Shown one piece after another: positions 17,728 to 26,229 of a DNA stretch of 64,000 nucleotides; the first letter of the stretch is position 1; every line of letters begins with the position of its first letter. The notes beneath the pieces are model-generated. The model had not been told where the DNA came from, did not search any database, and worked only from the letters and a program-made list of their open reading frames with translations. The translations under genes were made by a program, and so were the position numbers. Source of the stretch: Pseudomonas triticifolii (GTDB taxonomy: Bacteria; Pseudomonadota; Gammaproteobacteria; Pseudomonadales; Pseudomonadaceae); assembly GCF_014358015.1 (NCBI RefSeq), contig NZ_JACONV010000013.1:1-64000 (forward strand). Reading direction: 5' to 3'.

Positions 17728-19407
17728 ATGAGTAACACGAAAGACGATGATTTGCAGCGCCAGGCCTCTGAAAACACCTTGAATCTCAATCCGGTGGTGG
17801 GCTTGCGCCGCAAGGACTTATTGAGCACTGCGCGCATGGTCTTGCGCCAGGCGATCAAGCAACCGATCCACAGCCTTAAACATGTCGCTCACCTGAGTGT
17901 TGAACTCAAGAATGTGGTGTTCGGCAAATCCGCCCTGCAGCCCTCTCCGGACGATCGACGCTTTGCCGATCCGGCCTGGAGCCAGAACCCGCTCTACCGT
18001 CGCTACCTGCAGACTTACCTGGCCTGGCGCAAAGAGCTGCACGACTGGATCGGCAACAGCAACCTGACCCCGCAGGACATCAGCCGCGGTCACTTTGTGA
18101 TCAACCTGATGACCGAAGCCATGTCCCCCACCAATTCGGCCGCCAATCCCGCCGCGGCAAAGCGCTTCTTTGAAACGGGTGGCAAAAGCCTGCTGGACGG
18201 TCTGTCACATCTTGCCAAGGACCTGGTGCACAACGGCGGCATGCCAAGCCAGGTCAACATGGACGCCTTCGAGGTGGGCAAAAGCCTGGGCACAACCGAG
18301 GGCGCGGTGGTGTTTCGCAACGACGTGCTGGAGCTGATCCAGTACAAGCCGATCACCGAGCAGGTCCACGAGAAGCCGTTGCTGGTGATTCCGCCGCAGA
18401 TCAACAAGTTCTATGTGTTCGACCTGAGCCCGGAAAAAAGCCTGGCGCGCTTCTGTCTGCGCAGCAACGTGCAGACCTTCATCATCAGTTGGCGCAACCC
18501 GACCAAGGCTCAGCGCGAATGGGGGCTTTCGACTTACATCGAGGCGCTCAAGGAAGCCGTGGACGTGGTGCTGGCGATCACCGGCAGCAAGGATCTCACC
18601 GTGCTGGGCGCCTGTTCAGGCGGTATCACCTGCACCGCCCTGCTGGGCCATTACGCGGCACTCGGCGAGCAGAAGATCAACGCCATGACCCTGTTGGTCA
18701 GTGTGCTGGACACCACGCTGGACACGGACGTCGCGCTGTTCGTCGATGAGCAGACCCTGGAAACAGCCAAACGCCATTCGTATCAGGCGGGCGTGCTGGA
18801 GGGTCGGGACATGGCCAAGGTGTTTGCCTGGATGCGACCCAATGACCTGATCTGGAATTACTGGGTCAACAACTACCTGCTCGGCAACGAACCGCCGGTC
18901 TTCGACATTCTGTTCTGGAACAACGACACCACACGTCTGCCCGCAGCCTTTCACGGCGACCTGATCGAGATGTTCAAGAACAACCCGCTGACCCGACCCA
19001 ACGCGCTGGAAGTCTGTGGCACGCCCATCGACCTGAAACAGGTCACCACCGACGTGTTCTGCCTGGCAGGCACCAACGATCACATCACCCCATGGGCCTC
19101 GTGCTACAAGTCCGCCCGGCTGTTTGGCGGCAAGACCGAGTTCGTGCTGTCCAGCAGCGGGCACATACAGAGCATTCTCAACCCGCCGGGCAACCCAAAG
19201 TCGCGCTACATGACCAACTCCGAACTGCCGCCGACTGCAGACGAATGGCAGGAGAACGGCACCAAGCACACCGACTCGTGGTGGCTGCACTGGCAGACCT
19301 GGCAAACCGAACGTTCGGGCAAGCTCAAGAAAGCGCCCACCACCCTTGGCAACAAGACATTCCCGGCAGGCGAGGCATCGCCCGGCACCTACGTTCACGA
19401 ACGCTAG
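17728..19407 (+). CDS. phaC1: Class II poly(3-hydroxyalkanoic acid) synthase 1
   Basis: 559 residues, length typical of the class. Polymerises medium-chain (R)-3-hydroxyacyl-CoA into PHA on the granule surface. The catalytic triad is complete: Cys296 in the lipase-like box GACSGG, Asp451 in GTNDHITPW, and His479 in SSSGHIQS. It has a GGAG ribosome site. It is first in the phaC1-phaZ-phaC2-phaD cluster, with a hairpin before phaZ. Confidence 0.97.
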   Translation: MSNTKDDDLQRQASENTLNLNPVVGLRRKDLLSTARMVLRQAIKQPIHSLKHVAHLSVELKNVVFGKSALQPSPDDRRFADPAWSQNPLYRRYLQTYLAWRKELHDWIGNSNLTPQDISRGHFVINLMTEAMSPTNSAANPAAAKRFFETGGKSLLDGLSHLAKDLVHNGGMPSQVNMDAFEVGKSLGTTEGAVVFRNDVLELIQYKPITEQVHEKPLLVIPPQINKFYVFDLSPEKSLARFCLRSNVQTFIISWRNPTKAQREWGLSTYIEALKEAVDVVLAITGSKDLTVLGACSGGITCTALLGHYAALGEQKINAMTLLVSVLDTTLDTDVALFVDEQTLETAKRHSYQAGVLEGRDMAKVFAWMRPNDLIWNYWVNNYLLGNEPPVFDILFWNNDTTRLPAAFHGDLIEMFKNNPLTRPNALEVCGTPIDLKQVTTDVFCLAGTNDHITPWASCYKSARLFGGKTEFVLSSSGHIQSILNPPGNPKSRYMTNSELPPTADEWQENGTKHTDSWWLHWQTWQTERSGKLKKAPTTLGNKTFPAGEASPGTYVHER

Positions 19408-19425
19408 ACTCAAGGAAGAAGGCAC

Positions 19426-19457
19426 GCTGCCGTTCACTATGGAAGTGACCGGCAGCG
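19426..19457. promoter_or_regulatory. Stem-loop between phaC1 and phaZ
   Basis: CGCTGCCG-T-TCACT (19426-19438) pairs with AGTGA-C-CGGCAGCG (19445-19457), a 13-bp stem with one mismatch and a 6-nt loop. No T-run follows. It may protect the phaC1 3' end or attenuate read-through. Confidence 0.55.
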
Positions 19458-19539
19458 CTCGTTAGGCGAATGACAGACGTACGATCTGGTCGAAACGCAG
19501 GACAGCTTTCCCAGCGGTTTAACCAACAGGGCTTCGCGC

Positions 19540-20397
19540 ATGCCTCTACCGTTTGTATTTCGCTCCATTGACCTGGACGGTCATACCATTCGCACCGCCG
19601 TGCGACCTGGCAAGAGTCATTTGACGCCGCTGCTGATCTTCAATGGCATCGGCGCCAACCTCGAACTGGTGTTTCCGTTCGTCGACGCACTGGACCCGGA
19701 CCTGGAAGTCATTGCGTTCGATGTGCCGGGGGTCGGCGGCTCGTCGACGCCCAAACGGCCCTATCGCTTTCCCGGTCTGGCCAAGCTGGCCGCGCGCATG
19801 CTCGATTATCTGGATTACGGACAAGTGAACGCGATCGGCGTGTCATGGGGCGGCGCGCTGGCCCAGCAGTTCGCCCACGACTACCCCGAGCGCTGTAAAA
19901 AGCTGGTGCTGGCGGCTACAGCGGCAGGCATGGCGATGGTGCCGGGCAAGCCGCGGGTGCTGTGGTTGATGGCGAGTCCCCGCCGGTATATCCAGCCGTC
20001 CCATGTGATTCGCATCGCCCCGGAAATCTATGGCGGTGCGTTTCGGCGCGATCCTTACCTGGCGGCCAACCACGCGGCCAAGGTCCGCTCGTCCGGCAAG
20101 CTGGGCTACTACTGGCAGCTGTTTGCGGGCATGGGCTGGACCAGCATTCACTGGCTGCACAAGATCCATCAGCCGACGCTGGTCCTTGCCGGTGACGACG
20201 ATCCATTGATCCCGCTGGTCAATATGCGCCTGCTGGCTTGGCGAATACCCAATGCCCAGCTACACATAATCGATGACGGACATTTGTTTCTGATCACTCG
20301 AGCCGAAGCCGTGGCCCCCATCATCATGAGTTTTCTGCAGCAGGAACGACAACGCGCGGTCATGCACCCGCAACCTGCACCTCCCAGAGCGCGCTGA
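19540..20397 (+). CDS. phaZ: Intracellular poly(3-hydroxyalkanoate) depolymerase
   Basis: 285 residues, alpha/beta hydrolase. Degrades stored medium-chain PHA to hydroxyacids. The nucleophile is Ser102 in GVSWGG. The acid lies in VLAGDDDPLIP and His in IIDDGHLFLITRA. It lies between the two synthase genes, the standard Pseudomonas order. Synthase and depolymerase in one cluster allow PHA turnover. Confidence 0.96.
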   Translation: MPLPFVFRSIDLDGHTIRTAVRPGKSHLTPLLIFNGIGANLELVFPFVDALDPDLEVIAFDVPGVGGSSTPKRPYRFPGLAKLAARMLDYLDYGQVNAIGVSWGGALAQQFAHDYPERCKKLVLAATAAGMAMVPGKPRVLWLMASPRRYIQPSHVIRIAPEIYGGAFRRDPYLAANHAAKVRSSGKLGYYWQLFAGMGWTSIHWLHKIHQPTLVLAGDDDPLIPLVNMRLLAWRIPNAQLHIIDDGHLFLITRAEAVAPIIMSFLQQERQRAVMHPQPAPPRAR

Positions 20398-20562
20398 ACC
20401 CGTCCGTCATGGTCGAAGGCACTGGAACGCTTCGCGAACAAAAAATGCTTCACCGACTGCGCCGGAGACAGGAGTGTCGAACCGCGCAGAACGACGCTGG
20501 CCGCCGGGATGGGGCCTGCGTCAGCCCCTGGGTTGATGGCTTGACGAAGGAGTGTTGCCCTC

Positions 20563-22248
20563 ATGCAAGAAAAACCAAAGAAGGTGGCAGAGATGACACC
20601 GACCACCTTCATCAACGTGCAAAGCGCTTTCACGGGTCTGCGCGGGCAAGACCTGTTTTCCACCCTGCGCAGTGTCGCCGCTCAGGGCTGGCGACACCCT
20701 TTTCGCAGCGCTCGCCACGCCATGGCGCTAGGCGCCCAGTTGGGGCGCGTGATGGTGCTGGGCGAAACGCCCTATCCGCCCAACCCGCGAGACAGCCGTT
20801 TCGCCGACCCGACCTGGAGCAACAACCCGCTGTACCGTCGTGGGTTGCAGGCTTATCTGAGCTGGCAGCATCAGGTCAAACGCTGGATTGATGACTGCGA
20901 TCTTTCCAAGGACGATCAGGCGCGGGCGCACTTCCTGTTCAACCTGCTCAACGATGCGCTGTCGCCCACCAACACCCTGCTCAACCCGCTGGCAATCAAG
21001 GAACTGTTCAATTCTGGCGGCACCAGCCTGATCAAGGGCCTGAGCCACATGGCCGACGATCTGCTGCACAACAACGGCTTGCCCAGCCAGATCACCCGGG
21101 ATGCGTTCGAGATCGGTCGAACCGTAGCCGCCACCCCCGGCGCAGTGGTGTTTCGCAACGAGCTGCTGGAGCTGATCCAGTACAAGCCGATGAGCGAAAA
21201 GCAGTACAGCCGACCGATGCTGATCGTCCCGCCGCAGATCAACAAGTACTACATCTTCGACCTCAGTCCCGCCAACAGCTTTGTGCAATACGCCCTCAAG
21301 AACGGCCTGCAAACCTTTGTCATCAGTTGGCGTAACCCGGATGTACGGCATCGGGAATGGGGGCTGTCCAGCTACGTTGAGGCCACTGAAGAAGCCCTGA
21401 ATGTGTGCCGGGCGATCACCGGCGCTCGTGAGGTCAACCTGGTCGGTGCCTGCGCGGCGGGCCTGACCATCGCGGCGCTGCAAGGCCATTTGCAGGCCAA
21501 GCGGCAGATTCGACGGGTGGCCAGTGCGACCTACATGGTCAGCCTTCTGGACAGCCAGATCGAAAGCCCGGCCACCCTGTTCATCAACGAGGAGGCACTG
21601 GAAGCGGCCAAGCGACGCTCCTACCAGCGCGGTGTGCTGGAAGGCAGCGACATGAGCCGAGTGTTCGCCTGGATGCGCCCCAATGACCTGATCTGGAGTT
21701 ACTGGGTCAACAACTACCTGCTAGGCAAGGCGCCACCGCCGTTCGACATTCTTTACTGGAACAATGACAGCACGCGCCTGCCTGCCGCACTGCATGGCGA
21801 CCTGCTGGACTTCTTCAAGCACAACCCGCTCAGGCACCCGGGCGGACTGGAAGTCTGCGGCACGCCCATCGATCTGCAGAAGGTCACGGTAGACAGTTTC
21901 AGCGTCGCCGGGATGAACGATCACATCACCCCCTGGGACTCGGTGTACCGCTCGACTTTGCTGCTGGGCGGCGATCGACGTTTCCTGCTGTCCAACAGCG
22001 GCCACGTGAAGAGCATCCTCAACCCGCCCGGTAATCCGAAAGCCAGCTACGTCGAGAACAGCACGTTCAGCAGCGATCCGCGTGCCTGGTATTACGACGC
22101 ACAGAGCCGGGACGGCAGTTGGTGGCCTGCATGGCTGGCCTGGATTCAGGAGCGCTCTGGCACCCAGCGTGAAACCCGCATGGAACTGGGCAGCGAGAAA
22201 TACCCGCCCATGGAGGCCGCACCAGGTACTTACGTGCACGTGCGCTGA
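20563..22248 (+). CDS. phaC2: Class II poly(3-hydroxyalkanoic acid) synthase 2
   Basis: 561 residues, clearly paralogous to PhaC1 along its whole length. The catalytic Cys297 is in the box GACAAG, where PhaC1 has GACSGG. Asp lies in GMNDHITPWDS and His in NSGHVKS. AAGGAG is placed well before the ATG. Two synthases with different substrate ranges are normal for mcl-PHA pseudomonads. Confidence 0.96.
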   Translation: MQEKPKKVAEMTPTTFINVQSAFTGLRGQDLFSTLRSVAAQGWRHPFRSARHAMALGAQLGRVMVLGETPYPPNPRDSRFADPTWSNNPLYRRGLQAYLSWQHQVKRWIDDCDLSKDDQARAHFLFNLLNDALSPTNTLLNPLAIKELFNSGGTSLIKGLSHMADDLLHNNGLPSQITRDAFEIGRTVAATPGAVVFRNELLELIQYKPMSEKQYSRPMLIVPPQINKYYIFDLSPANSFVQYALKNGLQTFVISWRNPDVRHREWGLSSYVEATEEALNVCRAITGAREVNLVGACAAGLTIAALQGHLQAKRQIRRVASATYMVSLLDSQIESPATLFINEEALEAAKRRSYQRGVLEGSDMSRVFAWMRPNDLIWSYWVNNYLLGKAPPPFDILYWNNDSTRLPAALHGDLLDFFKHNPLRHPGGLEVCGTPIDLQKVTVDSFSVAGMNDHITPWDSVYRSTLLLGGDRRFLLSNSGHVKSILNPPGNPKASYVENSTFSSDPRAWYYDAQSRDGSWWPAWLAWIQERSGTQRETRMELGSEKYPPMEAAPGTYVHVR

Positions 22249-22326
22249 TGGCCTGACCTCAAGGGCCCGCCCGGTAAGGCGCGCCCCTTGCCTTATGATG
22301 ACGTTGGACTCGAACAAGAAGACTGG

Positions 22327-22941
22327 ATGAAAACCCGCGACCGTATCCTCGAATGTGCGCTGACACTGTTCAATCAGCAGGGCGAACCCAATGTCTCCAC
22401 ATTGGAAATTGCCAACGAAATGGGCATCAGCCCTGGCAACCTCTACTACCACTTTCATGGCAAGGAGCCGCTGATTCTGGGGCTGTTCGAGCGGTTTCAG
22501 GCAGAACTTGCCCCGCTGCTCGACCCGCCCGCCGACGCAAGGCTGGGTGCCGAGGACTATTGGGTATTCCTGCACCTGATCGTCGAGCGGCTGTCGCACT
22601 ACCGGTTTCTGTTTCAGGACCTGTCCAACCTCGCCGGACGTCTGCCCAAGCTGGCGCGTGGTATCCGCAACCTGCTCAACTCGCTAAAGCGCACCCTGGC
22701 CTCACTGCTGGCTCGCCTGAAATCCCAGGGCCAACTGGTCAGCGAAACCCAGGCGCTGGGGCAACTGGTGGAACAGATCACCATGACCCTGCTGTTCTCG
22801 CTGGATTACCAGCGAATTCTCGGCCGTGAGGGCGATGTGCGGGTGGTGGTGTACCAGATCATGATGCTGGTCACCCCACACCTGCTGCCCACCTCCAGGC
22901 AGGCGGCCGAGCAGATTGCGATGGAGTATCTGGGGCGGTAA
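22327..22941 (+). CDS. phaD: TetR-family regulator PhaD
   Basis: 204 residues from the ATG at 22327 (MKTRDRILECALTLF), where the TetR helix-turn-helix domain begins; a longer in-frame start adds 13 unlikely residues. The recognition part is VSTLEIANEMGISPGNLYYHFHGKE. PhaD is the regulator of the pha genes in P. putida. Here its gene is convergent with a foreign-looking block instead of directly with phaF. Confidence 0.94.
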   Translation: MKTRDRILECALTLFNQQGEPNVSTLEIANEMGISPGNLYYHFHGKEPLILGLFERFQAELAPLLDPPADARLGAEDYWVFLHLIVERLSHYRFLFQDLSNLAGRLPKLARGIRNLLNSLKRTLASLLARLKSQGQLVSETQALGQLVEQITMTLLFSLDYQRILGREGDVRVVVYQIMMLVTPHLLPTSRQAAEQIAMEYLGR

Positions 22942-23007
22942 GGATTGAAGGTTGGGAAGCAAGTTGCTTTACGATTGATGCTTTGTACGCGACCTGATGC
23001 GCTAGAG

Positions 23008-24684
23008 CTATTCGGAAGGAACGACTTCGTTCAGCACGTCTAATACCCTAAGATCACCTTCAAGGTCGCTCCATATCCCATCAGCAATGACAGATCCCTG
23101 CTTCATGACAATTACCCGATCAAAAAAAGGAAGCGCTGCAAGATCGTGAGTTGCACAGATCAATCCCTTATGCTGAAAATGAGTGAATAATATTTTCCAG
23201 ACACGCCATCCCGTTTCCTGGTCTAATGAAGCCGTTGGCTCGTCGAAGAGGTTAAAATCTCCAGGTCGGTTGATCAGCCTTAGTAACGAAAGTCTTTTCG
23301 CCTCTCCGCCAGAAATATTTTTGGCACCTTCTGCGATATAGGTGCTTTTTGCCAGTTCGTGCAATTCTAACGACTCAATTGCCGATGCCGCTAAAGAAGA
23401 TATTTCATATCCAAAAAGAACAGACTGGCGAATATATCCCTCCAGAAAAACAGGGTTTTGCGGGCAGTAGCGAACACGACTCAGGTATTCCTCGATACCT
23501 GAGGGTTGCATGGGCAAGTCGTTGGCACTGAGATACTGACGTTTGGAAATTAGCGTACCAGCCAATGTTTCCAAAAGCGTGGTTTTACCTCCACCGCTTG
23601 GCCCGATTATCGCGACGGATTGGTCAGACTGAAAACGCAACGGTTTGTTCGTCACCCTTTCCACGCGCGACAGACTCAGGCTGAACAGATGACCCAAAAC
23701 AGATTGCTGAGAACACGTTATCACGTCATCCAACAGCAACGTTTTTTCCAGCTTTTCTTTGTCAACTCGAAATTGATCAAGTGCTCTATACGCTTCTGCC
23801 AATGCACTGAAATTATTCAGTAGCATCCCGGCGATCGAAAATACGGCGACCAGATCGCCGACCGTCAGCCTTGGTGAAACCGACAGTTGATCATAGACAC
23901 CCCATGCTAACAATCCTGCGACTGACAGTCCAAGGTACAAAATCTTTACAGCACCCAGAAGGGCTCCCGTGCTGGCGACTTTTGTAGCAGCTTGCGCATA
24001 ACCTGCATAACTCGCATACAACTGTTCAGGCGCTTGATCGCAGGCCTGCTCAAGTTTTATTATCTTCCCGGCCTGAAACGTCTCAAAAAGCTTTGAGGAC
24101 ACGGCGTCCTCTAGTTCGTTGACAGCCATTAGAAAAGGACGCCGCCAGTTTACCAGGCAGCGATAAATAAACATATAGACAATTGACACACCCAAAAGAG
24201 CAAAAAATATAGTTACGCCCCCGACAAGCGTAAAAATAGCAGCAATTAACGCCAACTCGATTATTAAGGGCAGCCCTGCCGTGATGACGAATGTCAGAAA
24301 TTTTTCATGTGCAGTTATTCCTCTCTCCAACGACTTTATCAACCCACCAAGACGTAGAGATGAAAATTGCTCGAATTCTTTCTGCAGTATTTTTGCTGTC
24401 CACAGAACAGATTTTTCTTTCAGAATTATCTGTACGAGCTTCACAAGCTGATAAGTTTGCAAGGGATGAAAAGCTGACTGAAGAGCGGTAGCAACGCACA
24501 ACATAATCAACAGAAAAAAACTGTAGGTTGCGTCGATCGGAGGCGAAGTAGAAAACGTGTCAATAATCCTACCCAGCAGCAGAGCGGGCATTAACACAGC
24601 GACCTTTACGAGCACTGTCATGCCCGTTGCGCTGATAAAAAGCGTTCGCTTTGAACGAAGCGTTTCCTTTAAAAAAGCAATCAT
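23008..24684 (-). CDS. ABC exporter with fused membrane and ATPase domains (candidate RiPP exporter)
   Basis: 558 residues from the ATG at 24684, chosen for its AAAGGTG ribosome site 10 bp after the ycaO stop. The type 1 ABC membrane domain (about residues 15-300) has some six hydrophobic helices. The ATPase domain has Walker A GPSGGGKT (361-368), Q-loop YCPQNP, signature ISGGE (457-461), Walker B FNLFDEP (Asp481, Glu482) and switch His513. There is no N-terminal C39 peptidase domain, so it would export without cleaving a double-glycine leader. Base composition is visibly more AT-rich than the pha genes. Its place directly behind ycaO suggests it exports, or gives immunity to, the modified peptide. 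Substrate is inference. Confidence 0.85.
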   Translation of the reverse strand: MIAFLKETLRSKRTLFISATGMTVLVKVAVLMPALLLGRIIDTFSTSPPIDATYSFFLLIMLCVATALQSAFHPLQTYQLVKLVQIILKEKSVLWTAKILQKEFEQFSSLRLGGLIKSLERGITAHEKFLTFVITAGLPLIIELALIAAIFTLVGGVTIFFALLGVSIVYMFIYRCLVNWRRPFLMAVNELEDAVSSKLFETFQAGKIIKLEQACDQAPEQLYASYAGYAQAATKVASTGALLGAVKILYLGLSVAGLLAWGVYDQLSVSPRLTVGDLVAVFSIAGMLLNNFSALAEAYRALDQFRVDKEKLEKTLLLDDVITCSQQSVLGHLFSLSLSRVERVTNKPLRFQSDQSVAIIGPSGGGKTTLLETLAGTLISKRQYLSANDLPMQPSGIEEYLSRVRYCPQNPVFLEGYIRQSVLFGYEISSLAASAIESLELHELAKSTYIAEGAKNISGGEAKRLSLLRLINRPGDFNLFDEPTASLDQETGWRVWKILFTHFQHKGLICATHDLAALPFFDRVIVMKQGSVIADGIWSDLEGDLRVLDVLNEVVPSE

Positions 24685-24694
24685 AGCGCACCTT

Positions 24695-25879
24695 TTATTG
24701 CAACGACTTATTGGCATGCAGTAAGTGTTGCGGAACGACTGGCAGGCCCGCTCTAATCAAGTTAAACCTCTCCAACCCGGGAACATAAATCTGCGTCACT
24801 GCACAGCCATTTTCAAAAGCCAGCACCGTACGACTAAGAATCCTGAGCCCTGTGCTCGAAATTTTTTTCATCATATGCCCCATCTGATCAGTCACTGACA
24901 CTCGACCCGGCGGGGTGAGTCGCTTGCAGGGCAGGTCAATATTCCTAAGCACTTCCAACTGCAACAGTGGTTGTAGCGCAGGTACTTTATGCATCAATGC
25001 ATAGGCCCTAAAGTCAGTTGCTTTTTCAGACGCGTCAAAAAGCTGAGTCGTTTGCAGAAGCTCAGAAGCGGCTCGTTTTATAGCGATCCTAGGATCCACC
25101 GAGCAGCCCGATCCTATTGGGCAAATCGGATATCTTCCATCCGGCCTTTTCGGTAGGGCCATACTAAAATAAACGCCATAAATTGTTTCCACGATTAATA
25201 TTTTCATCGTTTCAACGGCGGAACGAAAATCGGAGCCTGTGCAGAAAATATCGTCCAGTACGTCTGCGCTTACAGACGCCAGCATTAATCGCTCATGCTG
25301 ACCACACAGAGACATAAAGATCTTTGAAAGCACGTGCCGCTCTACAACTTCATTGAGACCGTGAAGAAGCGCCTCAGACCTTGAACAACCAAACGCAACG
25401 CCTGAATTCGAAGAGTATTTATTAAGAAATGAGAGCTCAGCCTGCGTACAGGCTTTTTCTGTAAGCGGTATATGTGGCATTTGAAGCACTGCCGGAAGCA
25501 GCACAGGCGCACCGGACTGCATATCGGTCAACGTCACACAATTAATAACCGAACAGTCACTTGGAAGGTTAGCCACCAACCCATCCATGTTGAGCAAAGG
25601 CTGAAGACGAACCGATTTCACAGCGGACTCTACGAGATGCCGAGACCACTCGTAGCTCAATGCATAGTGTTCAATGCCTTCAGCCAATGCACCAATGTCG
25701 CAATGATAACCTTTCCCCGCGCCCTCGCTTACCACCTTACCCTCATTATCACTGAGTACACAGGTTGCAACTGTTTTCGATGAATTTTCATACTCTAGTG
25801 AAGCAGACAACGATAAAGAAGAAGTCGCTTGCAAGATTTTATCTCTCGCTGCCGCAGGTACGTACTCTCGTTCAAACAT
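24695..25879 (-). CDS. Stand-alone YcaO-family enzyme (candidate RiPP-modifying ATP-dependent enzyme)
   Basis: 394 residues with a GGAG ribosome site. YcaO hallmarks appear in order: GAGKG (53-57), AEGIEH (Glu67, Glu70), SNSGVAFGCSRSEALLHGLNEVVERH (Asn158, Glu177, Glu180, Arg181) and a GSGCSVDPRIAIKRAASELLQ stretch. Together these form the usual ATP/Mg site. YcaO enzymes activate backbone amides with ATP to make azolines, thioamides or amidines. The C-terminus (GLPVVPQHLLHANKSLQ) lacks the PxPxP end common in azoline formers. No E1/ThiF-like partner, dehydrogenase or TfuA is nearby, so the chemistry is undecided. It lies between a 34-residue peptide gene and an ABC exporter. Confidence 0.83.
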   Translation of the reverse strand: MFEREYVPAAARDKILQATSSLSLSASLEYENSSKTVATCVLSDNEGKVVSEGAGKGYHCDIGALAEGIEHYALSYEWSRHLVESAVKSVRLQPLLNMDGLVANLPSDCSVINCVTLTDMQSGAPVLLPAVLQMPHIPLTEKACTQAELSFLNKYSSNSGVAFGCSRSEALLHGLNEVVERHVLSKIFMSLCGQHERLMLASVSADVLDDIFCTGSDFRSAVETMKILIVETIYGVYFSMALPKRPDGRYPICPIGSGCSVDPRIAIKRAASELLQTTQLFDASEKATDFRAYALMHKVPALQPLLQLEVLRNIDLPCKRLTPPGRVSVTDQMGHMMKKISSTGLRILSRTVLAFENGCAVTQIYVPGLERFNLIRAGLPVVPQHLLHANKSLQ

Positions 25880-25898
25880 AAAAACTCCAGACTGGAAA

Positions 25899-25920
25899 GG
25901 CTTGGGGAGTGCCCCAAGCC
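25899..25920 (-). terminator. Stem-loop between the peptide gene and ycaO
   Basis: Perfect 9-bp stem GGCTTGGGG (25899-25907) / CCCCAAGCC (25912-25920) with a 4-nt loop. On the - strand it is followed by TTTCC. It sits in the 61-bp gap after the small peptide gene, where RiPP operons often carry a partial terminator that keeps precursor mRNA in excess over enzyme mRNA. Confidence 0.7.
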
Positions 25921-25940
25921 TGCCTTACAGCGATACCGAA

Positions 25941-26045
25941 TTAATCAATAAAATAGAATTGATTTTCACTCGGCAGGAGATGACCCAGCGCATCTTGACT
26001 TTGATTCATCGGGTCAATTGAAATTTCCGAACGTCGTCTTCCCAT
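25941..26045 (-). CDS. 34-residue candidate RiPP precursor peptide
   Basis: ATG at 26043-26045, stop TAA at 25941-25943, with GGAG 8 nt upstream of the ATG. The peptide begins MGRRRSEISIDP, continues through MNQSQDALGHLLP and ends SENQFYFID. It has a basic N-terminus, four Ser (6, 9, 16, 26), no Cys and no Thr, and an aromatic C-terminus. The evidence for coding is the ribosome site, the stem-loop right after it, and the ycaO gene 61 bp downstream on the same strand. I do not recognise the peptide. If it is a precursor, the Arg-rich part would be leader and the C-terminal part core; that split is inference. Confidence 0.6.
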   Translation of the reverse strand: MGRRRSEISIDPMNQSQDALGHLLPSENQFYFID

Positions 26046-26082
26046 TATTATTGCTCCATAAGATTTTAAGTAGTGGTGACAA

Positions 26083-26211
26083 TCACCTTACTCGTACACG
26101 CGGTGCGAGTGAGATATTAGTAACATCGACACCAGAATCCTCATAGGCCCATTGGACGCCCTGCAGTCCGACAAAACTGTAGGATAATTCCCTGGCCACG
26201 TAGGACGCCAA
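26083..26211 (-). CDS. Possible second small peptide, 42 residues
   Basis: Open frame ending in TGA at 26083-26085. It could start at the TTG (26211, AGGT upstream) or the GTG (26199, giving 38 residues). The sequence includes ARELSYSFVGLQGVQWAYE and ends LAPRVRVR. It is protein-like in composition and lies 37 bp upstream of the 34-residue peptide on the same strand. A frame this short can occur by chance and both start codons are weak, so this is tentative. Confidence 0.25.
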   Translation of the reverse strand: MASYVARELSYSFVGLQGVQWAYEDSGVDVTNISLAPRVRVR

Positions 26212-26229
26212 GCTTAAACCTATGAACAA

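Noticed and set aside
24695..25879. YcaO protein considered as the RimO-linked E. coli YcaO (non-RiPP)
   Set aside because: It lacks the additional C-terminal domain expected at the E. coli YcaO length (about 590 residues), and its neighbours are an exporter and a small peptide.
26083..26115. Similarity of the LAPRVRVR end to APR-containing thioamidated peptides
   Set aside because: Three residues are too few to mean anything, and no TfuA partner is present.
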